Shown piece by piece: positions 1 through 9,651 of a stretch of 64,000 bases of DNA (the first letter of the stretch is position 1; each line of letters starts with the position of its first letter). Both the position numbers and the translations under genes were made by a program. The notes under the pieces were generated by a model. The model was given only the letters and a program-made list of their open reading frames with translations, was not told where the DNA came from and made no database searches. The stretch is from Oleispirillum sp965228165 (GTDB lineage Bacteria; Pseudomonadota; Alphaproteobacteria; Rhodospirillales; Rhodospirillaceae): the NCBI GenBank assembly GCA_965228165.1, contig CBDDHB010000002.1:186001-250000 (forward strand). Reading direction: 5' to 3'.

Positions 1-1705
1 GAACACCTGAAGAAGAAGCGCGTCGTCAACGTCGATTGCCTTTTCCTTCTTGCCGACGTGTTGGCGCTGCTGTCGGGGAGCTACGTCGCCGCCGCGGTCA
101 GCCTGTGCCTGATCCAGTCCGGTCGGCTGGGGGTGGTTCTGGCCAAGGACAGCGGTCGGCGACATATCCAGCATCTTTTCCGCGATCTGCCGGGCCGGGT
201 CTGGGTGGTGCGGGACGGCGTCGAGGTGGAGGTTCCCCTCGCGTCGGTGGAAAAGGGCGACGTGCTGGTGCTGCACGCCGGAACCGTGATCCCGGTGGAC
301 GGAACCATCGTCGAGGGCTTCGCCGGGGTCGATCAGCACATGCTGACCGGGGAATCGGTCCCGGTGGAGAAGGGGCCGGGCGACGTGGTTCTCGCCAATA
401 CCGTGCTGAGCAACGGGCGGATTCTGGTGCGGGTCGAGCGGTCGGGCTCGGAAACCGCCGCCGGACGGATCGCCGAGGTGATTCTCCATTCGGTGGATCA
501 CAAGTCCGACGTCCAGTTGCGCGGCGAGGAATGGGCCGACAGCCTGACCAACCCGATGTTCTTCGCATCCCTGGCGCTGCTGCCCTTCCTGGGGCCGGTG
601 TCGACCTCGGTGTTCATCAACTCCCACATCGGCATGCGCATCCGCATTCTGGCGCCGATGAGTACCCTCAAGCACATCGGCAACGCCTCCCGGCATGGGC
701 TGCTGATCAAGGACGGGCGGGCGCTGGAGAAGTATCTCGGCATCGACGCGATCCTCTTCGACAAGACCGGTACATTGACCGACGACGCGCCCGAGGTCTC
801 CCACATCTTCCCCGCCGACGGGCGTTCCGCCGACGAGGTCTTGAGGTACGCCGCGATCGCCGAGCAGAAGCTGGCTCACCCCATCGCGAAGGCGGTGATG
901 GCCAAGGCGCGCGAGGCGCGGATCGCCTATCCCGAGATCGACGATTCCCGGTACGCGATCGGTTACGGCATCCGCGTCGCCTGCGACGGCGAAGTGATCC
1001 GGGTGGGAAGCCCGCGCTATCTGGCGGGCGAGGGGATCGGGCTTTCCGGGGACTGGATCGGTCTGCTGACGGCGGAAGAAAACGCGGGGCGGAGCCTGGT
1101 GTTCGTCGCCGTTGACGAGCGATTGGTCGGCGCCTTGCGGCTGGAGCCGCGCGTCCGTCGGGAAATGGGCGCGGTGATCGCCGAGTTGCGTCAGCGGGGG
1201 GTCAAGTACATGGCGATCGTTTCCGGCGACGCGGAGGCTCCGGACCCGGCGGCTGGCCGAGGAGTTGGGGATGGACGCCTACCATGCCGAGGTTCTGCCC
1301 CAGGCCAAGGCCGACATCGTCGCCGGGCTTCAGGCCGAGGGATACCGGGTCTGCTTCGTCGGCGACGGCATCAACGACGCGGTGGCGCTGAAGCAGGCGG
1401 ACGTTTCGGTGTCGCTGGCGGGGGCGAGCACGGCGGCGCGGGACATGGCCGAGATCGTGCTGATGAACGGACACGTCCGGTCGCTGGCCGATCTGCACGA
1501 GATCTCCGCCAGGCTGGAGGACGATCTTCAGAAATGCCTGACCTTGAGCGTCGCGCCGGGGATCATCAATCTGTTCGGCGCCTTCGTTCTGGACTTCAAC
1601 ACCCTGACCTCGCTGCTGGTCAACGGCGGCTTCGGTTTCTGGGGCGGCCTTCACGCGATGCCGCGAGACGACGACGATCCCATCGACGCGAAAAAAACCG
1701 CCTGA
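1..1705 (+). pseudogene. P1B-type (heavy-metal) P-type ATPase, 5' partial, frameshifted
   Basis: The reading frame is already open at base 1, so the gene starts upstream of the window. The protein shows P-type ATPase landmarks in order: the actuator motif TGES (about base 343-354), the phosphorylation motif DKTGTLT (about 760-780), an HP dipeptide in LAHPIAKAV, and the hinge motif GDGIND (about 1363-1380) followed by two C-terminal membrane segments. The frame is lost near 1241-1245, where CCGGACCC replaces an expected CCGACCC; removing one base rejoins the frame ending at 1705. The membrane stretch that should carry CPC/SPC/CPH before the phosphorylation site reads IGMRIRILAP, so the metal-binding motif looks absent. 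Family assignment is secure. The metal is unknown, and a functional full-length product is unlikely as the sequence stands. Confidence 0.8.
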
Positions 1706-1742
1706 CGCGCGGGGCGCTTTCGCCGCTCTGGACTCCTGAAAT

Positions 1743-1772
1743 AAAAAGCCTCCCCGGAAGGGGGAGGCTTTT
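1743..1772. terminator. Bidirectional terminator between convergent genes
   Basis: A 12-bp perfect stem (AAAAGCCTCCCC / GGGGAGGCTTTT) encloses a 5-base loop, with A and T runs on the two sides. It sits between the P-type ATPase on + and the chemoreceptor on -, so it can stop transcription both ways. Confidence 0.85.
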
Positions 1773-1791
1773 CATCGGTCGTGGGCGTTCC

Positions 1792-3447
1792 TCAGTTCTC
1801 GCGGATCGCCGAAAGGATGCCGTCCACCGCCACCTTGAGGTCGGTGGTCTGCTGTTGCAGATTGCTGCATTCCGCCGAAAGCTTGTCCGAGGCGATGTTC
1901 GCCTGGGTCGCCGCCTCGACCACCATGCCGATGGATTCCGAAACCGTCTTGGTGCCGTGCGCGGCTTCCTGCACGCTGCGGCTGATTTCCGAAGTGGCGG
2001 CGGTCTGTTCCTCGATCGCGGCGGCGATCGAGGCGGTGACGTTGTCGATGCCGACGATGCGCTGCGAAACCGAGGCGATGGAACTGACCACGGTCTTGGT
2101 TTCGTCCTGGATGCTGTTGATCTGTTCGGTGATGTCCTGCGTCGCCTTGGCGGTCTGGTTGGCCAGGGTCTTGACCTCGTTCGCCACCACCGCGAAGCCC
2201 TTGCCCGCGTCGCCGGCGCGCGCCGCCTCGATGGTGGCGTTCAAGGCCAGCAGGTTGGTCTGGCTGGCGATGTCGTTGATCAGGCCGATCACCTCGCCGA
2301 TATGGTTGGCGGAATCGGCCAGGGCGCCGACGCGGGTGTTGGCGGTTTCCGCCTCGGCGGCGGTTTCGCGGACGTTGGTCGCGGCGTCCTGCACCTGCGA
2401 GGCGATTTCGCCGATCGAGGCGGTCAGTTCCTCCGCCGCCTAGGCGACGGTTTCGACGTTGCGCGACGCCATGTCCGAGGCGACGCGCACGGTCTCCGCC
2501 TCCTTGGTCGTGCGGTCGGCGTTTTCCGCCATGACGCGGGAGAGTTCGGTGAGGTTGCGCGCGGTGCTGGAGGTGCCGCGCAGGATGTCGCCGATCGCGG
2601 ATTCGAAATCGTCGGCGAGTTTCATCATCAGCGCCTGATGTTCCTCCGCCCGCTGCCTTTCCTTGGTCTCGGCCTCCGCCTCCAGGCGGCGGCGTTCGGC
2701 GACGTTGTCCTTGAACACGCCCAAGGTCTTGGCCATCTCGCCGATTTCGGTTTCCAGGTCGCCGTCCGCCAGACGCCGCATGCTGTCGGTCAGTTGGGTG
2801 ATCGGACGGGAGATCTGCCGACCGACCCAGGCCGAGGGCAGGACGATCAGCGCCAGGAACAGGGCACTGATGCCCAGAAGCTTCATCGTCGCCGCGTCGC
2901 TTTCCTTTTCGACGTCGTCGACGTAGATGCCGGTGCCGACCATCCAGTTCCAGGGCTTGAAAAGGATGGTGTAGCTGGCCTTGGGTTCCGGTTTGCTGCT
3001 GCCGGGTTTTTCCCACAGATAGCGGGTTACCCCGTATCCCTGGGCCGAGGTCTGCTTGATGAAGTCGCGGACGATGGCGAAGCCGGTCGGATCCTTCAGG
3101 TCGATCAGGCTTTTGCCTTCGACCTCGGGCTTGGTGGGCAGGAGGACGTTCACGCCCTCGGTGGAATAGATGTAGATGTAGCCGTCCTTGCCGTCGTAGC
3201 GCAGATCGCGCAAGGCGTCCTTGGCGGCGGCTTTCGCCGCGTCGGCGGAAAGGCGGCCGGACGTCGCCTCCCGTTCGTAGTGGGCAACCACCGAAACCGC
3301 GCTTTCACTGATGGTGCGGATTTTCGCGATGCGATCGCCCATCATCTGCTCGACGATCATCATGCGGCTGTAGAACAGCAGGGAGCCAAAACCGATGGCG
3401 GCGAAGATGATCGGAAGCCATACCTTCTTCGAGACGCTGATCGCCAT
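1792..3447 (-). pseudogene. Methyl-accepting chemotaxis protein with Cache sensor, interrupted by an in-frame TAG
   Basis: The protein would be about 551 aa: an N-terminal membrane segment (about residues 8-28), a periplasmic single-Cache domain (KIRTISES ... GYIYIYSTEGVNVLLP ... WNWMVGTGIYVDDV), a second membrane segment, a HAMP domain and a cytoplasmic signalling hairpin containing QTNLLALNATIEAARAGDAG. The start at 3447 is preceded by a purine-rich GGGAGAGGACGAAG. At 2440-2442 a TAG interrupts the frame just before AAEELTASIGEIA; the paralogue at 11535-13223 has TAAEELSASIGEIG there, so this is probably a serine TCG to TAG change. The frame is open on both sides. Without suppression the product lacks the CheA/CheW-contacting tip. 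Confidence 0.85.
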
Positions 3448-3594
3448 GCTCTTCGTCCTCTCCCGTTGCCGCGATGTCATCGACCGGATCGGTGCGTGCC
3501 GGTTTTATCCGGCATCGGAAGATCAATCATAATGATTTATTATGGGCTTGTCATACGCGATTGCGATTCCGGCAAGGGATGGTCGGACGGAAAA

Positions 3595-3616
3595 AAGGCC
3601 GCCTTGCGGCGGCCTT
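3595..3616 (-). terminator. Rho-independent terminator of the TRAP operon
   Basis: A 9-bp stem (AAGGCCGCC / GGCGGCCTT) with a TTGC loop lies directly after the dctM stop. Read on the minus strand it is followed by a run of six T. Confidence 0.85.
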
Positions 3617-3620
3617 CGGA

Positions 3621-4919
3621 TCAATCGGTGACATAGCCCAGATGGCGCGGCAACCACAACGCGATCTCGGGGAAGGCGATCACCAGGCCGATCGCCAGCG
3701 CCATGGACAGAACCAGCCAAATCACCCAGCGGGTCGTCGCCTCGATGCTGACGCCGCCGACCTTGGCGGTGACCATCAGGTTGACCGCGACCGGTGGGGT
3801 GAACTGGCCGATCGCGATGTTCATCGCCATCAGGATGCCGAACCAGGTGGGGTTCCAGGCGAAGCGCTCCATCAGCGGCATCAGCAGCGGTAGGGTGATC
3901 AGATAGATCGAAATGCCGTCCAGAACCATTCCCGCCAGCAGCAGCACCGCCATCACGATCAGCAGCACCACGGTGCCGTTGTCGGACAGGCCGAACATCA
4001 GTTTCGCCCCCAGGTCGAAGGAACCGAGGGTGCTGCCCGCCCAGGCGAAGATGCCCGCCAGCGACATGATGATCAGGATCACCGCCGAGGGTTGCGCGGA
4101 ATCGACCATGGCGCGATAGATGTCGTTCCAGGTCAGCGAGCGATAGACGAACAGGCCGACGACCAGACCGTAGGCGACGGCGACCACCGCCGCTTCGGTC
4201 GGGGTGAAGGCGCCGGTGCGCAATCCGCCGAGGATGATCACCGGAGCCATCAGGCCGGGCACCGCGGCGACGAAGCTTTTCATCAAGGGCGGGCGGTCGT
4301 CCTGTTCCATGTGGCCGAAGCCGTGGCGTCGGCTGATCCAGACGGTGGGCAGGATCACCGACAGTCCGGCCAGAAGGCCGGGCGCCACACCCGCCGCGAA
4401 CAGGGCGCGCAGGTCCAGGCCGGGCACCATGATCGAATAGACGATCAGGGCGATCGAGGGCGGAATCAGAATGGCGGTCGAGGCGGCCGAGGCGATCACC
4501 CCGGCGGAAAAGGCGCGCGGGTATCCGGCCTTCGCCATGCTGGGGATCATCACCGTGGCGACGGCGTCGGCGTCGGCGGGGCCGGAGCCGGACATGCCGC
4601 CCATCAACATGCAGACCAGAACCGCGACCACCGCCAGTCCGCCGCGTCGCGGCCCGACCAGGGCGGAAGCGAAATCGACCAGCTTGTGGGCGACGCCGGA
4701 GCGCTCGAAGATCATGCCGGTCAGGACGAACAGCGGAATCGCGATCAGCGGGTACTTGGCGATGCCGGTATAGGTGTTGGTGCCGATGGCGGCGAGCGCA
4801 TAAACGTCCAGGCCCAGGGCGATGCCGATCACCCCGGCGAGTCCCAGGGCGACGGCGATCGGCAGGCCGATCAGCAGAAAGACGCAGAAACAGAGCAGCA
4901 GGGCGAGCGACGGATCCAT
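3621..4919 (-). CDS. dctM: TRAP transporter large permease, DctM-like
   Basis: This 432-aa, almost wholly hydrophobic protein matches the usual DctM length and has family hallmarks such as GMSGSGPADADAVATVMIP and FTPPVAVNLMVTAKV. In the inner membrane it forms the sodium-driven channel of a tripartite ATP-independent periplasmic transporter, receiving substrate from the downstream-encoded receptor (5457-6470). I start it at the ATG at 4919 (MDPSLALLL), where membrane segment 1 begins; longer in-frame starts give arginine-rich, non-family sequence. It follows dctQ with a 49-base overlap. Substrate cannot be read from sequence; C4-dicarboxylates or other organic acids are typical. Confidence 0.93.
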   Translation of the reverse strand: MDPSLALLLCFCVFLLIGLPIAVALGLAGVIGIALGLDVYALAAIGTNTYTGIAKYPLIAIPLFVLTGMIFERSGVAHKLVDFASALVGPRRGGLAVVAVLVCMLMGGMSGSGPADADAVATVMIPSMAKAGYPRAFSAGVIASAASTAILIPPSIALIVYSIMVPGLDLRALFAAGVAPGLLAGLSVILPTVWISRRHGFGHMEQDDRPPLMKSFVAAVPGLMAPVIILGGLRTGAFTPTEAAVVAVAYGLVVGLFVYRSLTWNDIYRAMVDSAQPSAVILIIMSLAGIFAWAGSTLGSFDLGAKLMFGLSDNGTVVLLIVMAVLLLAGMVLDGISIYLITLPLLMPLMERFAWNPTWFGILMAMNIAIGQFTPPVAVNLMVTAKVGGVSIEATTRWVIWLVLSMALAIGLVIAFPEIALWLPRHLGYVTD

Positions 4920-5428
4920 CGGCACCCCCCGCAGCGGAACAGGCGGACCAGGCGTCCGCCGATGCGCACCAGGATCAGGGCGGACAGCAGCGGCAGCCAG
5001 ACGGTGTAGATCCAGTTGGGCAGGCCCATCCCGGGGGAGGTTTCCTCGTACAGCCATTCCTCGTAGGCGAAGACGCCGCCGTAATACAAGACCAGCAGGA
5101 ACAGCAGGGCGGAACACAGCAGCGCCACGGCATCGGCCAAGCGGCGATGCCGCGCGGGCAGCAGGTCGCGCAGGAAGGTGATGCGGATGTGCCCATCGTC
5201 GGCGAAGGCCGCGGCGGTGCCGATCAAGGTCATGAACACCAGCAGGAAGATCGAGAATTCCTCGGTGAAGGCGAAGGATGCGTCGGTGGCGTAGCGGACC
5301 ACGACGTTGCCCAGGCTGATCGCGCAGACCAGGGCCATCGAAACGGCGGACAGGATTTCGTCGATACGAAAAGACCGGCCCCCTTGCGGGGGCTGGTCGG
5401 CGACGGATTGGGCGGTCGGTTCGGACAC
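4871..5428 (-). CDS. dctQ: TRAP transporter small permease, DctQ-like
   Basis: The protein is about 185 aa with four predicted membrane helices; SFAFTEEFSIFLLVFMTLIG and FADDGHIRITFLRDLLPA are typical of the DctQ family. It is the accessory membrane subunit of the TRAP transporter. I place the start at a GTG (5428, VSEPTAQS), which has GGAGAG about 9 bases upstream and lies just after the dctP stop. The last 16 codons overlap dctM in another frame and read as non-family sequence (RCGGCRWIRRSPCC). A run of six C/G (4925-4930) sits at this point; one more base would fuse DctQ in frame to DctM. Confidence 0.88.
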   Translation of the reverse strand: MSEPTAQSVADQPPQGGRSFRIDEILSAVSMALVCAISLGNVVVRYATDASFAFTEEFSIFLLVFMTLIGTAAAFADDGHIRITFLRDLLPARHRRLADAVALLCSALLFLLVLYYGGVFAYEEWLYEETSPGMGLPNWIYTVWLPLLSALILVRIGGRLVRLFRCGGCRWIRRSPCCSVSASFC

Positions 5429-5456
5429 GAAAACACTCTCCGGTGGAACGTCTGGA

Positions 5457-6470
5457 TTATTTCTGAGCGACGCTTTTTTCGGCCATCTTGACCAGATCGG
5501 CGCCGATCTTCTTCGCCCAGTCGGCATAGACGCCGCGGGTCTTGGCGACGAAGGCGGCGCGCTCTTCCGGGGTCAGGGTGGTGATGGTCACGCCCTCCGC
5601 CTGGATTTCCTTGGCGGCGGCATCGTCGCCATCGCGCGAGGCCTTGATCCCTGCCTTGCCCGCCTCGATCGCCGCGTCGCGCAGAATCTTCTGGTCGGCG
5701 GGGGAGAAGCTCTCCCACACCCGCTTGTTGACGGCGAAGATCAGGGGGTCGTTGACGTAGTTCCAGCGCGTCATATAGGCCTGTCCGACGGTCTGGATCT
5801 TGGCGAACTTGAAGACGGTGATCGGGTTTTCCTGGCCGTCCACCGCCTTGGTGGTCAGGGCCGGCTTGGCGTCGGCCCAGCTCATCTGCGTCGGGTTGGC
5901 GCCAAGGGCGGAAAAGATGTCGTTGTACAGCGGCGAACCGACGACGCGAATCTTCAGCCCCGCCATGTCTTCCGGGGTGCGGATCGGGTGCTTGGAGTTG
6001 GTCACCTGGCGGAAGCCGTTTTCCGCCCATCCCAGGGGCTCGACGCCCTTCTTGCGCAGCACGGTGAACAGCGCCTCGCCGACCGGGCCCTGGGTCAGGC
6101 GGTCCATCGCGGCGTGGTCGGGCAGCAGGAACGGCAGCGAGAACAGGTTGAGTTCCTTGACCTGCGGCGACCAGTTGATGGTCGAGCCGATCGCCATGTC
6201 GATGATTCCCTGGCGCATCGCGGCGAATTCCTTGGTCTGGTCGCCGGACACCAACTGGGCGTTGGAATAGATTTTCAGGTTGATCCGGCCCTGGGTGCGC
6301 TCCTTGACCAGTTCGGCCCATTTGTCGGCGGCGACCCCCCAGGGGAAGGGCGCGGGCAGCACCGTGGAGACGGTGTACTCCGCCTTGTAGGGGGCGGCGA
6401 GGGCGGGGGCGGCGCCAAATCCGATCGCGGCGGTCAGGGCGAGGGCGGCGGCTTTACAAAAAAGCTTCAT
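5457..6470 (-). CDS. dctP: TRAP transporter substrate-binding protein, DctP/TAXI-type receptor
   Basis: This 337-aa periplasmic solute receptor has a signal peptide (MKLFCKAAALALTAAIGFGA, cleavage after the AAPALA region). The DctP fold is visible in WAELVKERTQGRINLKIYSN, GLKIRVVGSPLYNDIFSALG and QENPITVFKFAKIQTVGQAY. The conserved arginine that clamps substrate carboxylates is probably in LKIRVVG. It is the first gene of a dctP-dctQ-dctM operon on the minus strand, with 28 bases between its stop and dctQ. The ligand is unknown, but organic-acid ligands are usual in this family. Confidence 0.92.
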   Translation of the reverse strand: MKLFCKAAALALTAAIGFGAAPALAAPYKAEYTVSTVLPAPFPWGVAADKWAELVKERTQGRINLKIYSNAQLVSGDQTKEFAAMRQGIIDMAIGSTINWSPQVKELNLFSLPFLLPDHAAMDRLTQGPVGEALFTVLRKKGVEPLGWAENGFRQVTNSKHPIRTPEDMAGLKIRVVGSPLYNDIFSALGANPTQMSWADAKPALTTKAVDGQENPITVFKFAKIQTVGQAYMTRWNYVNDPLIFAVNKRVWESFSPADQKILRDAAIEAGKAGIKASRDGDDAAAKEIQAEGVTITTLTPEERAAFVAKTRGVYADWAKKIGADLVKMAEKSVAQK

Positions 6471-6666
6471 GACGGGTTCCTTTCGGTCGGCGGGCGTTTG
6501 GCGGCCGTGCCGGTGTTTTTCGCGCGGAAAGGGTCTGCCGGTATCGGGTCGGAAGGACTGGCGGATTCGCGCAACACGCGGCGGTGCTTCTTTCTGCCCC
6601 AGGAACAGGAAATATTCAACCGCCGCATCAGGATTTTTTTTCGGGAAATTGCCGCGAAAGGGCGCG

Positions 6667-7654
6667 TCAGGGCAGAATCGTCTCGATCCGGTTGCGTCCG
6701 GCTCCCTTGGCCGCGTAAAGGGCGGCGTCGGCGCGGGAGATCAGCGCCTGTTCGTCGTCGTCGTCGAGGGACAGGGAAGACAGCCCGATGCTGACGGTGG
6801 CGCCGATCAGTCCCTGGGGGTCTTGATCCTGACGCCTCCCGCCGCGTCGCGGACGCGGTCGAGGACGCGGGCGGCGTCCTGGGGTGGGGTGGCGGGCAGG
6901 ATGAATCCGAATTCCTCTCCGCCCAGACGCCCCAGGCTGTCGGATTCCCGGATTTCCTTGCGGCAGACCGCGGTCAGTCCGCGCAGCAGGCTGTCGCCCG
7001 CGGCGTGGCCGAAGGTGTCGTTGACCCGCTTGAAATGGTCGAGGTCCATCATCGCGAAAGCGAGCGGCGCGGCGTTGCGCCGCGCGATCCGGCATTCCCG
7101 ATGCAAAAGCGACAGGAAGTGTCTGCGGTTGCAGCAGCCGGTCAGGGGGTCGGTGACCGCCATCGTCCTGAGTTTACGTTCCGTCGCCTTGCGTCGCGTC
7201 GCATCGTGGATGAACGAGATCAACGCGGGACGCCCGTTATAAAGAATCGGACCGCTGTAGACGTCGACCTACTGCACCGTGCCGTCGCGCAGGCGGTGGC
7301 GGAATTCGAAGTGGTTGCGGTTCGCCGCCACCGCCTGCCGCATGCGGATGGCGATTTCCGGCCTGGACAGGGTGTTGATTTCCGAGATGTGCTTGCCGAG
7401 CAGGTGGTCCCGGTCCTCGGCATAACGATCGACGGCGGCGCGGTTGCCGTCGATGACGAGGCCGCTGTCCGGGTCGATCACCAGGATCGCCGCGTGGTGG
7501 ACGTTCATCAGCGCATCGATGCGGTCGGCGAGGAAACGATTCTCGAGGATCAGGGATTGGCGTTCCGCCAACAGAGCGGCGACGGCCCGCTCCGCCCCGG
7601 GGGGTGCGGCGCGAAATCCGGTTCGTCGCCGGGGCGCGTTTCCTCGTCCCTCAT
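6667..7654 (-). pseudogene. PAS-GGDEF diguanylate cyclase with two frame errors and one in-frame TAG
   Basis: Rebuilt, this is a soluble protein of about 330 aa: a short N-terminus (MRDEETRPGDEPDF), a helix, a PAS domain (ILVIDPDSGLVIDGNRAAVD), a PAC-like stretch, and a GGDEF domain with the catalytic signature GRLGGEEFGFIL. It would make cyclic di-GMP. Three lesions break it: a missing base in the C/G run at 7599-7604, an in-frame TAG at 7269-7271 (DGTVQ-stop-VDVYSGP, probably from GAG), and a missing base in the G5 run at 6816-6820 before LIGATVSIGLS. The start at 7654 has GGGAGAGAGGG just upstream. With three hits in 1 kb, this looks like a dead gene unless the sequence is poor here. Confidence 0.8.
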
Positions 7655-7849
7655 CCCTCTCTCCCGCCGCAACCGACCGCGCCGGTTCTTCCCTGCCCCA
7701 GATATGGGGACGCCAGGTTGCTTAACTAGGTGGGCGGGCGGCTTCAGGCCGCCGTTTCCGGAAGGGTACGGCGGCACATCTTGTTTCGCGTCGCGGCGGC
7801 CTCCATTTTGAGGGCGGTAATCTTTTCAGCGCGAAACAGGGAGATCGAC

Positions 7850-8749
7850 GTGACACAGGCGAACGGCGCCGCGATCCGCACCGTCGGATTCATCGGCCTG
7901 GGAATCATGGGGCGCAGCATGGCGGGTCATCTGATGGACGCCGGTTTTTCCCTGCATGTTTTCAACCGCAGCCGCGACAAGGCGGCTCCCCTGGTGGAAC
8001 GGGGGGCGGTCTGGCACGACGACGTCGCCTCCCTGGCCGAGGCGTGCGACGCGGTGATCACTATCGTCGGCTATCCGATCGATGTGCGGCAGGTCTATCT
8101 GGATGACGACGGGCTGATCGCCCACGCCCGTCCGGGAACTCTTTTGATCGACATGACCACGTCGAATCCATCCCTCGCCCGTCTGATCGCCGAAACCGCC
8201 GCGTCGCGCGGGCTTCGGGCTCTCGATGCGCCGGTTTCCGGCGGCGACGTGGGCGCGCGGGAGGCGACCCTGGCGATCATGGTCGGCGGCGAGGAGGAGC
8301 CCTTCGCCCGCGCGCTGCCGCTGTTCCAGGCGATGGGCGGAAAAATTCGTCGTCTCGGTCCGGCGGGGGCGGGTCAGCACGCCAAGATGGTCAACCAGAT
8401 CGTCATCGCCGGGACGATCATGGGGGCGGCGGAAGGCATGGCCTATGCGCGGCGCTGCGGCCTCGACCCCCGGGCGGTTCTGGACGTGATCGGCACCGGC
8501 GCCGCCGGGGGCAGCCAGTTGAACAAGCTGGGGCCGCGGATGATCGCCGACGACTTCGCGCCGGGGTTCTACATCCACCATTTCATCAAGGACATGGGCA
8601 TCGCGCTGGAAGAGGCGGCGGCGATGGGGCTGGATCTGCCCGCCCTTGCCCTGTCGAAAAGCCGTTATGACGAGCTTTCCGCCCTTGGCTATGGCGCGGA
8701 TGGAACCCAGGCGCTGCTGCGCCTGTACCGGGACGATCCGGGTGTCTGA
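7850..8749 (+). CDS. NAD(P)-dependent beta-hydroxyacid dehydrogenase, 3-hydroxyisobutyrate dehydrogenase-like
   Basis: This 299-aa protein has an N-terminal Rossmann fold (VGFIGLGIMGRSMAGHL), the family substrate motif DAPVSGGDVGAREATLAIMVGG split across two strands, and the catalytic lysine in HAKMVNQIVIAG. The C-terminal helical domain is complete. Members oxidise 3-hydroxyisobutyrate, tartronate semialdehyde or related short hydroxyacids in the cytoplasm; the exact substrate cannot be told. The GTG start at 7850 follows GGGAGAT with good spacing. Its stop overlaps the GTG start of the next gene, so the two are probably translated together. Confidence 0.88.
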   Translation: MTQANGAAIRTVGFIGLGIMGRSMAGHLMDAGFSLHVFNRSRDKAAPLVERGAVWHDDVASLAEACDAVITIVGYPIDVRQVYLDDDGLIAHARPGTLLIDMTTSNPSLARLIAETAASRGLRALDAPVSGGDVGAREATLAIMVGGEEEPFARALPLFQAMGGKIRRLGPAGAGQHAKMVNQIVIAGTIMGAAEGMAYARRCGLDPRAVLDVIGTGAAGGSQLNKLGPRMIADDFAPGFYIHHFIKDMGIALEEAAAMGLDLPALALSKSRYDELSALGYGADGTQALLRLYRDDPGV

Positions 8750-9491
8750 AAAAGCGCCGTTGCTCGCCTTGTTTTCCGACTTCGGCGTCGGCGGTCCCTA
8801 TGTCGGACAGGTTCTGGCGGCATGGGCGACGCAGGCGCCCGGCGTGCCGGGGGTCGATCTGTTCTCCGCCGCGCCGCCCTTCGACGTCGAGGCGGGGGCG
8901 CATCTGCTTCACGCCTATACCCGCCATCTGCCGCGCGGCGGCGTCGTCGAGGCGGTGGTCGATCCGGGCGTCGGCGGTTCGCGCGGGGTCCTGGCGGTCG
9001 AGGCCGACGGCCTGTGGTTCTGCGGTCCCGACAACGGCCTGTTGTCGGTGGTGGCGTCGCGTGCCGCTACAGTCCGGGTCTGGCGGGTGGACTGGCGCCC
9101 GCCGATTCTGTCGGCGACCTTCCACGGTCGCGACCTGTTCGCGCCGCTGGCCGCGCATCTGGCCCGGTTCGGGGAGCCGCCATCGCCCTGCGCGCGGTTG
9201 CCGCGCGTCGAGGCGTATGGCGTCGCCGATTCGGCGGAACGGGTGATCCTGGTCGATCCCTACGGCAATCTGGTCACCGGCATCGCCGCCGCGAAGGTGG
9301 GGCGCGACGCGGGGTTGGACATCGGCGGCTGCCGCCTGAACTTCGCGCGCCGCTTCGGCGATTGCCCGTCCGGGGAAGCCTTTTGGTACGAAAACGCCAA
9401 CGGCCTGGTGGAAGTCGCGGTCAATCTGGGGAACGCGGCGGAGCGTTTTTCGGCAAGAGTCGGTACGCCGGTGCGCGTGACGACGATTTGA
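8742..9491 (+). CDS. SAM hydroxide adenosyltransferase (DUF62 family)
   Basis: This 249-aa protein of the fluorinase/DUF62 family opens with LLALFSDFGVGGPYVGQVL and contains VVDPGVGG and VILVDPYGNLVTGI. The family hydrolyses S-adenosylmethionine to adenosine and methionine with a hydroxide nucleophile; the aspartate of SDFG and the DPGVG loop belong to the active site. I use the GTG at 8742, which overlaps the preceding stop by 8 bases. The biological role of these enzymes is poorly known, and coupling to a hydroxyacid dehydrogenase gives no obvious pathway. Confidence 0.88.
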   Translation: MSEKAPLLALFSDFGVGGPYVGQVLAAWATQAPGVPGVDLFSAAPPFDVEAGAHLLHAYTRHLPRGGVVEAVVDPGVGGSRGVLAVEADGLWFCGPDNGLLSVVASRAATVRVWRVDWRPPILSATFHGRDLFAPLAAHLARFGEPPSPCARLPRVEAYGVADSAERVILVDPYGNLVTGIAAAKVGRDAGLDIGGCRLNFARRFGDCPSGEAFWYENANGLVEVAVNLGNAAERFSARVGTPVRVTTI

Positions 9492-9651
9492 CCCGCAGGG
9501 AATCGTTACGCATCCGTCAGTCTTCAGGGTTGTGTGGATTTCTCTTTCTTGAACCGTAAAACACGGCAATACTCGTCGCCGCCAAAGCAAGGCGATCGCC
9601 CTGCGGCTTTTCCTGACCCCAGGAACGGCCCAGTGGTCGGAGGGGCTCGAT

